In this document: positions 21,432 through 31,713 of the stretch, piece by piece
How the letters are laid out: each line of letters opens with the position of its first letter
How positions within the stretch are numbered: position 1 is the stretch's first letter
Assembly: GCA_027563935.2 (NCBI GenBank)
Contig: CM050446.2
Span: forward strand, 33,049,501 to 33,113,500
Origin: Costus lasius
Taxonomy: Eukaryota; Streptophyta; Magnoliopsida; Zingiberales; Costaceae
Direction: 5' to 3'
Length of the DNA: 64,000 nucleotides
The notes under the pieces: generated by a model
Databases searched by the model: none
Seen by the model: the letters and a program-made list of their open reading frames with translations, nothing else
What the model was told of the DNA's origin: nothing
Translations under genes and position numbers: made by a program

Positions 21432-23948
21432 ATGAGAGCCTTGTGGCGATCTTCCAAACCCACCGATCCACGGTGGCCAAGGTCCATTCAACTCTTCAAA
21501 CCCTTTTGTTCCTCTCCGCTCTCCGCTCTGTCACCCCCAGACGATGTCACTTATGCCGAAGAACCAACGGCTCGAAGCCCAATCGATGCGTTCAATCAAC
21601 TCGTCCCTTCTCCGAATGCAGTGGTCGAGTTCCTCCTGAGAAATCAGAACAATCCAAAAGAAGCTCTCTCGTTCTTCAGTCGGACTCAGATTCAGGCTGG
21701 TGGCGGCGCATATCTCGATGTCAACCCCCTCTGCATAATTCTCCACATCCTTGTGCGCGCTGGGCAGCTGTCAAACGCCTGGGATTTGATGAAAAGATCG
21801 ATTCTTGGAGGCTCCCTTCCCCGTCCCAGCGTTTTGGTTGATCGACTAGTGGAGACCGCGAGAAGGTGCGACTCGTCTCCTAGTTCTTTCGATCAGGTCT
21901 TGGCTTGTTATGCACGCGTTGGTAGGGTGGAAGAAGCAATCGAAACCTTCGATAGGATGGTAGAAAATGGTATATTTCCTAGTGTCGAATCGAGAAATGG
22001 TTTATTGGTCTCTATGCTTAGGTCAGGTTCCTTTAGCAGAGCTCGAGATATCTTCCGGCAGATGCGGGCTAAAGGGATGGATTTTGATCACTCCACTCTT
22101 CACATTATCATGCTTGTCTGCTTAAAAGAAGAGAAATCGGAGGATGCAGAGGTCTACTTTAGAGAAATGGTTGATGGTGGACAGTTGAAGCCTGACGAGC
22201 TTATCTATAGTACATTAATTCGGTCATTGTGCAGGAAGCCTGATGCCAAGAGAGCTTGTGAGTTTCTGAGTGAGATGAAATGTGCTGGGATGGTTCCTTC
22301 TGCTTTCATTTATAATGTGGTTATCGGGGCTTGTGTTAAGCAGGGAAACTTGGTAGAGGCATTGAGGCTGAGAGATGAAATGCTTGGTTGTGGTCTGTCT
22401 ATGAATTTGGTTGTTGCGACTAGCTTGATGAAAGGTTACTGTGCCGAAGGAAAACTTGATAATGCTTTGGATCTATTTTCTACTATCACAAACCAAGGAA
22501 TAGAACCAAACAATGTTACATACTGTGTTCTGATTGATGGTTGCTACAGAAATGGAAACGCAGAGAAGGCATTTGAACTTTACTGTCAAATGAAGGAGAG
22601 GGGAGTTTTGCCCAGTGTATTTACTTTAAACTCAGTCATAAGATGTTTGTTGAAATCTAATAGATGGAAAGAGGCTTTTGGTGTGTTTGATGAGGCAGTC
22701 AAAACTGGTATTCCAAACATTTTCACTTATAACACTCTGATGCATTGGCTTTGTCAAGTTGGAAGACTCAAGGAAGCTTGCAGGCTATGGAATAAAATGG
22801 AGGACATGAAATTGGAGCCCAATGTTGTTTCTTACAATAACTTGCTGTTTGGCCATTGTGTTAATGGGGATATGGATTCAGCAGCTAACTTGCTTACTCA
22901 AATGTGTCAAAGGGGTATAAAGCCGAATGTGATCACCTATACCACTTTAATAGAGGGATATTTAAAGAAGAAAAATTTTGATTGTGCTTATGATCTTCTT
23001 AGAACAATGCACAACTTAGGTATTGCTTCCAATGAATATACATACAATACTATTATCAATGGCTTATGTAAAGCTGGTCGTATGACGGAAGTGAAGGACA
23101 TGTTGCACAAGTTTATTGAGGAAGGTTTTATTCCAAATAGCATGACGTATAACAGCATGATTGATGGCTTTGTAAAGCAGGGTATGATGAACATGGCAAT
23201 TTCAACATATCAAGAAATGCTTAACCGTGGAATCTCCCCTAATGTTATTACTTACACCAGTTTTATTGATGCATATTGCAAAAGGAATTCCACTGATCTT
23301 GCTCTCAAGTTGCTGAATGAAGTAAGAAGGAAGGGTCTTCCCTTGGATATTGCTGTGTATAATGCTGTCATTGCTGTTTTGTGCAAGGAAGGAAAAATGG
23401 AAGTTGCATTAGATCTTTTGAAAGATCTAGATAAAGTTGGTTTGAAACCTAATTCTACCATATTCAACAGTCTTATTTCTGGCTATAAGTTATCAAATGA
23501 TACAGAGGCTGCGCTTCAGTTGCATAAAAGAATGATTACAGATGGAATTTCCTGTGATACAGCGACCTACACTAACCTTATTGATGTTTCACTAAAAGTT
23601 GGCAAAACAGCCTTGGCTTCAGAATTCTACACCAAGATGCTAGAGCACCAAAATGTCCCAGACAGTATCACATTCACTGCTTTGATACATGGTCTCTGCA
23701 ACAATGGTGACCTAGAAGGCGCTCGTAGGATTTTGGATGAAATGGTTAGGATGGACATCCTTCCTGATGTTCATATATATAACAAATTGATTAATGGTTA
23801 CTTTAGGGAAGGGAATTTGGAAGCGGCTTTTAGACTGCATGATGAGATGCTTGACAGGGGCCTAGTACCTGATGATACAACATATGACATTCTTGTGAGT
23901 CAGAAGTTTCTGGAGAATGTCCCGACTGTAAAGCCTCAGAATGTCTAG
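21432..23948 (+). CDS. P-class pentatricopeptide repeat protein, probably mitochondrial
   Basis: An intact single-exon gene of 838 aa. The N-terminus is rich in Arg, Ser and Lys with no early acidic residues, as in a mitochondrial presequence. Nineteen P-type PPR motifs run without gaps from residue 150 to 814. All are 35 aa except motif 3 (36) and motif 8 (34). A half motif of 24 aa ends the protein. There is no E, DYW or SMR extension, so it is a pure P-class RNA-binding protein expected to act in organelle RNA processing, stabilisation, splicing or translation. Length and layout resemble Arabidopsis At3g54980 and LOJ (At2g39230), from memory. The next in-frame Met is far inside the protein, so the start is secure. 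No frameshift or stop interrupts it. Confidence 0.93.
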   Translation: MRALWRSSKPTDPRWPRSIQLFKPFCSSPLSALSPPDDVTYAEEPTARSPIDAFNQLVPSPNAVVEFLLRNQNNPKEALSFFSRTQIQAGGGAYLDVNPLCIILHILVRAGQLSNAWDLMKRSILGGSLPRPSVLVDRLVETARRCDSSPSSFDQVLACYARVGRVEEAIETFDRMVENGIFPSVESRNGLLVSMLRSGSFSRARDIFRQMRAKGMDFDHSTLHIIMLVCLKEEKSEDAEVYFREMVDGGQLKPDELIYSTLIRSLCRKPDAKRACEFLSEMKCAGMVPSAFIYNVVIGACVKQGNLVEALRLRDEMLGCGLSMNLVVATSLMKGYCAEGKLDNALDLFSTITNQGIEPNNVTYCVLIDGCYRNGNAEKAFELYCQMKERGVLPSVFTLNSVIRCLLKSNRWKEAFGVFDEAVKTGIPNIFTYNTLMHWLCQVGRLKEACRLWNKMEDMKLEPNVVSYNNLLFGHCVNGDMDSAANLLTQMCQRGIKPNVITYTTLIEGYLKKKNFDCAYDLLRTMHNLGIASNEYTYNTIINGLCKAGRMTEVKDMLHKFIEEGFIPNSMTYNSMIDGFVKQGMMNMAISTYQEMLNRGISPNVITYTSFIDAYCKRNSTDLALKLLNEVRRKGLPLDIAVYNAVIAVLCKEGKMEVALDLLKDLDKVGLKPNSTIFNSLISGYKLSNDTEAALQLHKRMITDGISCDTATYTNLIDVSLKVGKTALASEFYTKMLEHQNVPDSITFTALIHGLCNNGDLEGARRILDEMVRMDILPDVHIYNKLINGYFREGNLEAAFRLHDEMLDRGLVPDDTTYDILVSQKFLENVPTVKPQNV

Positions 23949-25010
23949 GAACCCTGGTTGATAGCTGTGTTCCTTGCGGGGATATCATTCTGAACATGCT
24001 TTGCCTCTTTCCAGGCCAATATGCTGAGCTTGTGAATACTGTAAGTACCATATTAAAAGTTTTTCCAATTGATTGTTAATAAAGATTCTATTTGACAATC
24101 TCTTCATAATCAAGTGGTTGAAATATGAATAGTTTCAAGCGTTAACATGCTCAATATTTTACTTACGTGGTCTTATGCTTGTGCTGCTCAAAAAGCTATA
24201 CAATGTTTACAGAGGAACACCGGTATTCATGAGCTTGCATTTGAGCCATCCATCTCAAAAGATAAACTAGGGTGTTGCTTATAAAAACTAGGGTGTTGCT
24301 TGAGTTGCATTTTGAACTTATTTATTTTTCTCTCTTGATATTTCGTCCTTCATTTACTGGATGTAAAACTTTCTGCTGTGAGGTACTTATTTGCTTTAAA
24401 AGTTTGGCACGAATTGATTTTTTTTTTTTTTTGGTATTGATCACTCCTCCCTGTAGAAATTTACTTTTCATCCTCTCCATGCAGGTGAAATCAGGCGCCT
24501 GTACTAAGTATAGGTTGATAAACGTGATTGGAAGCTCCTGTTCTAATGGTTCCAGGTAATCACAGTGCGAGGGAACGAATTGTTATACCAAAGATCATTG
24601 GCTATTGAAGGGTACTGAGGATGTTGGAAGGTGAATTCGGACGTTCCAAATTAAAGAAACTGGTGTACCTTGAATTTTGGTTGGCATAAAATATCGAATT
24701 TCTTCCCAAACAACACATTGGAACGAAAAATTGCAGCAGTTGAATCAGAATGATGCAGCAGATCTATTTAAGCTTATCTGAAACAGCTTGTTCACTTAGG
24801 CAATTCAGGCAATACATGATGACTTTTTTGGCTACACTATAATTTGGGTTCTGCTGCCACTCAATTATGGTGTCCCTATTCTGTGCCTGCAGGAGTTTTT
24901 TTTTTTCCTTTTTTTTTTTTTGAGATTTTATACTTGCTTAGCTGGTATAAGTTTTAATGTATTTTTGTTAATGAATTATGGTTGGATAATATACCTTATT
25001 ACCAATAAAA
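23949..25010 (+). other. PPR gene 3' UTR region, possible UTR intron and poly(A) signal
   Basis: Downstream of the stop there is a strong donor, ACT/GTAAGT (24041), and an acceptor, CCATGCAG/GT (ending 24484). These could remove a 444 nt intron from the 3' UTR. AATAAA lies at 25004-25009. T-rich runs at 24419-24432 and 24896-24920 are also present. ORFs in this stretch have no recognisable domain. Confidence 0.4.
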
Positions 25011-25482
25011 CCGTTTCTTGTGGCCATGGAGGACATTCTCGAGTGCATTCAGAGAAATGACTTAACGCGGAAAGAGAAACCTGGACACCTAATAATCTAT
25101 TGCAAATCTCAATCATGTTTGAATGAAAAGTAGCTTCACAAGATACCACAGTGGAAGCGCATGATTCAGATTTCTTTGATTTTTTTGCTCCGCCAACAGT
25201 GGAAGTGATCGGCCTTTAGATACATAATTAGAATTCTAATTATGTAATTTTTAATGTCTACGTTATTAAGATATTGGCTGTTCCTGGAATAATGGGGTTT
25301 GTTGACTTTCTGTCGTAGTGTTCTAATTTGCCTGGCACATGATTACATTCCATATATATGCTCCTAGTCTTACTGTTTGATCTTGTTGTCCTTTCAACAA
25401 AAACTTTCAACAATTCATTAAATGTGTGGTTGATTTTAACATCACCGGCTTCGGTTAGAGAGTGCGGTGGTGTTGTAGTTGT
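25011..25482. other. Intergenic DNA without recognisable features
   Basis: No gene, RNA or clear transposon border seen. Confidence 0.4.
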
Positions 25483-25681
25483 ACGGTGATTATAGCAATT
25501 GTTTGAGAGGTGTTTAGTAAATTATTATTTAATTGTTAATGTTTAAGTACTATAGCAATGTGGTTTAATACAATTAATTTACGGTGATTATAGCAATTGT
25601 TTGAGAGGTGTTTAGTAAATTATTATTTAATTGTTAATGTTTAAGTACTACTATAGCAATGTGGTTTAATACAATTAATTT
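25483..25681. repeat. Near-perfect tandem duplication of a 98 bp unit
   Basis: ACGGTGATTATAGCAATTG starts at 25483 and again at 25581. The two units are identical except for an extra ACT in the second (TACTACTATAG versus TACTATAG). The near identity means a recent duplication. Confidence 0.9.
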
Positions 25682-25837
25682 ATCAAGTTTGACTTAAGAC
25701 AATTGGAGCTTGAATCTATCGTAGTACTTGCAACCCATTGGCGAGGGGAAGGGGGGAGCTTGCGGCAGAATGAGAGCTTGCTACGTGAGAGATAAGCGGT
25801 TGTTGCAGCGAGGCTGAGCTCATGTTGTGGGGTGGGG

Positions 25838-25868
25838 TGGGGGGGAGAGAGAGAGAGAGAGAGAGAGG
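25838..25868. repeat. (GA)n microsatellite with G-run
   Basis: A G-rich run (GGGGTGGGGTGGGGGGG) is followed by about a dozen GA units. Confidence 0.9.
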
Positions 25869-25981
25869 GTGAGGAAGTGTGAGAGCAAGAGAAAAAACAT
25901 AGATAACACAACTCCGAGGGTGAGGAAAAAAGAAGAAAAAGTATGAATAATACAACTCTAAAAAGGAAGAAAGAGACAAAT

Positions 25982-26525
25982 TGCCCTTAAAATGAGGATA
26001 TGCATCTTCAATTACAACACAACTTAGTAGTCCCCATTATAAGCTCTAAGTAGAGAGAAATCACACACAACATAAGGGAAAATCACACACAATACATGAC
26101 TAGTTGTACAACTAAAAGCTAAAATATTTTAATTACTTTGCATAAGAATAGTAACAAATTAAAAGCAGGTTGAGACAATATTTTTCTTTGATTTGGTTGG
26201 CTATCTTTTTCTCTTGGGTTGGGCTTTTACTTTTGTGTCCTATTAGGCCTTATACAAGCTATGAGCAGCCTGCGACCAAGCAATAGAAATAGCTCATTAT
26301 GGGCTGGTTCATTATCGAGTTGACGGATTCCTTACTTGAGTTCTCCATCTAGTTGTTGTATCCACTTGGTTTCGACTCCACATAGGCTTGCATGGGCTAG
26401 ACCAATACGGTATCCATTGGAGATAAACTAAGAATAATAATTATATACTTATTAGGTGGTCGGTTTAGGGATTATTTTACATTTATTGAGTTTTACTCTA
26501 TTTGTTGTGCATATGATCAGTTGTG
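25982..26525. other. Intergenic DNA, unassigned
   Basis: Contains short GGGTTGGGC/ATGGGCTGG text reminiscent of degraded transposon ends. Nothing definite. Confidence 0.3.
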
Positions 26526-26838
26526 ATGTTCTCAGGTGGAACTGGACAATACAATAGAAGGTTTCAGGAGTAGTCATGATTTTTATCATGGTCATAATCT
26601 GGTTTTACGAACAGGTCATGATTTTTATTATAGTTGTGATCTTCTCATATGGAACTAGATGGTGCTATAGAAAGTTTTATGATTGGGCTATGATTTTTGT
26701 CATGATCATAATATGGTTTCACAAACAGGCCATAATTTTTATCACGTCCATATATGCACTAGGCTACATTGACTAGAACTCCATATAAGGTTTCATGACT
26801 ACGCTGTGATTTGTATCATAGTTTGTGATCTTCTGAGA
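26526..26838. repeat. Degenerate tandem repeat, period about 113 bp
   Basis: Two full copies and part of a third of a unit containing GATnTTCTCA, TGGAACTnGA, TCATGATTTTTATCATG and ATATGGTTTCACAAACAGGCC. Starts are near 26526, 26638 and 26750. The unit itself contains two related halves (CATGATTTTTATCAT and CATGATTTTTATTAT). The resulting ORF is repeat-derived. Confidence 0.6.
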
Positions 26839-27529
26839 GGGCTGCATTAGAGGGGATCTTGGTGGGTGAAGGTGACGTAGGCAGAGTGAACAATCCTCAT
26901 GCTACGAAAACAGGCAGCTAGCAGTTGCGTCCCAAAACATGAAAGTTACTGCTTGGTTGTGATGCTATCTGGCCAAATAATAAATTACTTGCTGTTGCAG
27001 CGGGGCTGACCCTCATGGCCAAACGCGGCTTTACCTGACTGAGATACTCTACATCTCTGAAGATTGGACATTGCACCGCTGTCAGAATCGACGTGACACA
27101 TCTAGACTGCTACAGTACATTGATTTGTTCAATCCATCGCCCCTCAACCATTGTTGCACTCCAACAACAATGACATAGACAACGACAAAAGATAAAGATA
27201 ATCGCCTACTCTAACATGGCACTTGCATCTCAACATCTTCTTCCATTTACAACATGTCAACAGCATCCTCTATCTCGGTGTCCTCTTTCCCCTTACTCTT
27301 GTGTTTTCCTCATTTACATTAGATGCGATGAATAATAGCAATCCAATCAAAATATGAAATGAAAAAAAAGCATCCAAATCAATGTTCCTGTCTACTACTA
27401 AAACTCCATAAGACAATGTTCCCTATTTTTCTCTACCTGCTAGGTGATCTTACCCCTTAAAGCCAATTCATAGTTTGATGCCATGTCAAAATAAACAGTG
27501 ATAGTAGAGCATTCGAAAATAACAGTGGC
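26839..27529. other. Intergenic DNA, unassigned
   Basis: No gene or transposon border recognised. Confidence 0.35.
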
Positions 27530-27963
27530 AAATACATGAGAAAAATTTCTAGTGAAAAATTCAACATAGGAAAATCTATATTAGGTCCTTCGTTTTTATA
27601 CCAAATATTTTTATTTTTAAAAATAAATTATAAAGAAATGATCTACACATTCTAAGCTTTCCAGTGGTACTAATATTATCATAGAAAAAAATCACGTATG
27701 ATGAGAAATTAACAAAAATATTATCGTAGAAATTTCTGATTAATATAATATTAATCAGAAATTTCTACGATAATGTTTTTGTTAATTTCTCATCGTGCGT
27801 GATTTTTTCTATGACAATATTGGTACCATTGGAAAGCTTAAAATGTGTAGATCATTTCTTTATAATTTATTTTTTTTTAAAATATGTTTGATATAAAAAC
27901 AAAGGACCTGACATAGGTTTTCCTATGTTGAATTCTTCACTAGAAATTTTTTTTTAAATACAT
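27530..27963. mobile_element. Hairpin MITE of about 418 bp with 8 bp target duplication
   Basis: The segment 27538-27955 is one long inverted repeat with arms of about 205 bp and a palindromic centre near 27745 (GATTAATATAATATTAATC). The arms differ at only scattered positions. AAATACAT occurs directly outside both ends (27530-27537 and 27956-27963), consistent with an 8 bp target duplication of the hAT type, although a 9 bp Mutator type cannot be excluded. There is no coding capacity. If transcribed it would fold into a long double-stranded RNA. Confidence 0.85.
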
Positions 27964-28254
27964 CCGAATTGTAGGGGAAATGGATATATTAAATTAATAT
28001 TAAAATATAGTACACTCATGTCAAATTCCCTTTGTAAATTATAAAATATTTTTTAGTGGATTCTAACTTCCAATGAATGCTTGCATTCATTATTAATTAT
28101 TCATAAGTAGCTTAGGTACCTTTGATTAAAAAATTTACATATATAATAAAATGAACACAAATGATAGGAAGAATAATGTAGTTCATAACATTGTGTTATG
28201 ACATGAATATAAGAGTACTCCTTAGAAATGGTTCAGTGTATTTGAAATTTAGTT
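27964..28254. other. AT-rich spacer
   Basis: AT-rich, with no recognisable feature. Confidence 0.4.
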
Positions 28255-29160
28255 AATATTTGACTTTTAGTAGACTTGTGAATGTCTAGATTTGATTAAT
28301 GTTCTGCCTTTTAGGGCTTTTAGATATTTAGAATTGGTGAATATCTTGCCTTTTGAGAGTTTGTAAATATTTAGAGTTGGTAAATATCCTGTCTTTTAAG
28401 GGCATGTGGATATCTAGACTTAAATAATATCTTATTTTTTGAGGGCTTGTAAATATTCATATTTGATGAATATCCTATCATTTGAGGACTTATGGATATC
28501 TGGATTTGATTGATACTCGTTCTTTAGAATACGTGTGGATATCTAGATTTGATTGACATCATGCATTTTGAGAGTTTGTAGATATCTAAATTATATCCAA
28601 ATTTAATGAATATTCTGCCTTTTAAGGGCTTGTATATATTTAGACTTGGTGAATATCCTACCTTTTTAGGGCTTATGGATATTTAGACTTGGTCAATATC
28701 TTGTCTTTTAAGGGCTTGTGGATATTTGGGCTTGATGAATATCTTTGAGGGCTTATGAATATTCAAATTTGATAAATATATTATATTTTGAGGGCTTGTG
28801 GATATATGAATTTAGTGAATATTTTGTATTTTAAGAGCTTGTGAATATTTAGATTTAATGAATATCCTACTTATTGAGGGCTTATGAATAGTTAGAGTTA
28901 GTGAATATCTTTCCTTTTAAGGGCTTGTGGATATATGAACTTGAAGAATATCCTACCTTTTGAAGGCTTGTGAATATTCGGATTTGGTCGATACCCGATC
29001 CTTAAAAGACTTGTAGAAATCTAGATTTGATTGACATCCTGCCTTTTGATGGCTTATGGATATTTAGACTTGATGAATATCCTGCCTTTGAGTCTTATGA
29101 ATATTTGAATTTGGTTGATACTCAACTTTTAGGGGGCTTATTGGCATTTGGATTTGATTG
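28255..29160. repeat. 43 bp minisatellite, about 20 diverged copies
   Basis: The consensus unit has three sub-blocks: GGGCTTGTGGATATTTAG, ACTTGGTGAATATCC and TGCCTTTTGA, 43 bp in all. It repeats head to tail across about 0.9 kb. Copies diverge by point changes and small indels, so the array is old. The period is not a multiple of three and stops are frequent, so it is not a repeat protein. Confidence 0.8.
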
Positions 29161-29399
29161 TCTAATATTGGCTGTAAAGAATAATCTAAGCTAAATCTAA
29201 GCAATATTGTAACAATGTTGTGAAGTTATACCCCAATATTTAGTATCAATGTACGCATCTCCTAAATAATATTACTAACAATATACCCCAAATATTCAAT
29301 TTTCATAGCGGTAGTGGCAATAGCAATCCTAGAAAAAGAACTTATATTCTTGATATATCTTTTTTGAGAACATGTCTTAATTTAGCCATTAAGGGGGAC

Positions 29400-29840
29400 A
29401 AATGTGTTTTGAGCTAGCCTATCTAAGTTAGCCTTTGATGGGTTAGCATGTCACACCCCTATAAATAATTATAGTAATAATAATAATTTCCTGGTTTAAC
29501 ACAATGCAATTTCCTAGATCAAAACAATCAAATCAAATTGAATAAACTCATGTACCACCTATTGATAATTTTAATACATTTCTAGAGGAGTAACAACATC
29601 GCTTAACAAACTCAACCAACCTCGTCCAACCAATAAAGGGATAATGTAATGGACTTGGCTTTTGAAGGGTTGACATGTCAAAGTCCAATAGTCTTTGAAG
29701 GACTGATGTAGTTGAATTTGATTTAGCTTTTGGAAGGTAAATGAATTTGATTTAGCCTTTACAAGGCCAGTGAAATTGAGTTAGCCTTTAAAGGGCTCAT
29801 GAATTTGATGTAGCCTTTGAAGGGCTACAATGATTGAGTT
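29400..29840. repeat. Second degenerate tandem array, TTAGCCTTTGAAGGGCT motif
   Basis: Repeated GAATTTGATTTAGCCTTTGAAGGG-like units of roughly 33-40 bp occur densely at 29650-29830, with outliers near 29420. The unit resembles the CCTTTTGAGGGCTTGTG part of the neighbouring 43 bp minisatellite, so the two arrays may share an origin. Confidence 0.5.
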
Positions 29841-30745
29841 TGATTGATGCATTGGATTAAGTTATTGTCTAAGCAATTGATTGGATTAAGAGGGACCATT
29901 AGATCCTAGATGATCAAATATTTACTATAAATCATTGGATGAAATTTGGATTGTCAAATTTGGCTCTATTGAATTTTGGGTGTTGTTGTTACATTAGATC
30001 TAGGCCATTAGATACCTACCCATTAGATCACCACCACCAAATTTTGCTGAATGAATTTAAGCCATCAGATCAAAGCCGGTGCTTCATCTTCTTTGTTTCC
30101 CCGCAATAGAGGAGCCGCTCGACCTACTCTAGTCTAGAATTCCCTACATAACGTCGGATTAATGGCCATAGTTTAGTGCAGGCCAGTGGCAAGTTGATGC
30201 CAAATGAACCCAGGTAAGAATTTCTCATCCGAAATAGGGGTGAAAATAGGGGTCACGAGAAAAAGCTTTTAATTCTGGCGATCCAACCATCGTATGAACG
30301 AATCCTTGTATTCCTTAGTGCGTATGTTCGAGGAGGCGGCAGGGCCAAAGTTTAATCAAACAGTTGGATGTTGAGTTCAATGAGAAAGAAAGTTGAGGTC
30401 TTTTGAAGCTGCAAAGTCGGCAAGGCAGCAAGGTAAATCGATCGGCAGACAGAGAGGCAGATGTGAAAGGAAGGCGATAGTACACACATTTTTTGTCAAA
30501 CAATAGTTTGCTTGGAGATTTTGTCATTTTATTTTCAATGATGAATGGTGGCGTCTAAAGAGCAGCAAAGATTGCAAGATGTTCGTTATGGTGAACTGAA
30601 CCAAATTTATTGAGGCGAGGCTAAGCCCTTGCTCTTAATTCGCCATTGACGTGCAATGTTAGACGAGTTCAGCGAGGATGATAAGTGATCTGCCATTATC
30701 CAGTTCCCTTTTTTTAGCTTAAGGGGATTAGCTTCCATGGTAAAG
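29841..30745. other. Intergenic DNA, unassigned
   Basis: Contains short repeated CATTAGATC/CATCAGATC phrases but no gene. The 70 aa ORF on the minus strand at 30315-30527 has no recognisable domain. Confidence 0.35.
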
Positions 30746-31137
30746 TTAGGCTCTGTTTGGCATAGCTGACCAGCTGCTTTTGCTATTCAAAATAACTGAT
30801 TTTAAAAGGCTGGGGTGTTTGGTAAATTACTTTTAGGTTTGGAACCTAGAAGAAGCATAGGTTTGGAAAAATTGGGAGGGAGCTGCTTTTGGTTGATTTC
30901 TAACTATTTTTCTTTTTGTATCTCATGTTTGTACTTATATTCGTGTGTCTTTTCGATAGTAAAATTATTATTTTAATAAAAAAATTAAAATTATTTTTAA
31001 ATATTTTTTTAAAAAAATTTGACTAGCATAACGGGTTAGCCAAATACCTTTTAACTTTTTCAACCAGCTACTTTTCAATCAGCATTTTTTCAACTAGCAA
31101 AAGTTAAAAGTTTCAGTTACACTAAAAGGAGCCTTAA
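30746..31137 (+). mobile_element. MITE, TTAGGCCCTGTTTG family, copy B
   Basis: Begins TTAGGCTCTGTTTGGCATAG and ends with the imperfect inverse ACTAAAAGGAGCCTTA. Its first ~110 bp align with the reverse complement of the element ending at 12745. The centre is AT-rich with homopolymer runs. No coding capacity, and no clear target duplication. Confidence 0.6.
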
Positions 31138-31713
31138 TCTCCTAGTGGCAACTTTGTTGCTTCGTGTCCGATAATAGTTGACTAAAGTTGAGGTTCGAGA
31201 ATCAAAGGAGGTGTTCTGTTATATTATTATTATTATTATTATTTCTTTTTACTGCATGGAAGAGATAAAGGGATGAGTTTTCTTTCACTTGATAGTGAAT
31301 CAATTAATGATTGATTACTTAGGCCAATCAACCTTTAGAATTAACCAAGTGTTTTGGCTACAAATTCAAAACCTACTTTGCCATAGATTTTTAATTCCAT
31401 TCTATTATTTATAAGATTCATCGACAGCCCTAAGGTGTGAATGAACGTCACTATCCTAAAGGCTGAGAACTCACAATCGAAGAGAAGAATTCACAGTAGC
31501 ATATAAGATGGTCAAGTGCCCAATCTTGACCATTACATATTATTATTATAATAATAGTAAGCTTTTGCATTATGCTTTTAATGGTTCTAAGTTCTTACCT
31601 GGTAGAGTTTGGCTAAAGTTATAAGCATATAAAGTCGGACAATTTTACTTTCTTTTTATTGTCATAACTATATATTCATGTACAAGCATTTTTCATCCTA
31701 CTAAATCAATATG
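31138..31713. other. Intergenic DNA with (ATT)n
   Basis: A short (ATT)n run lies at about 31217-31240. Otherwise no feature. Confidence 0.4.
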
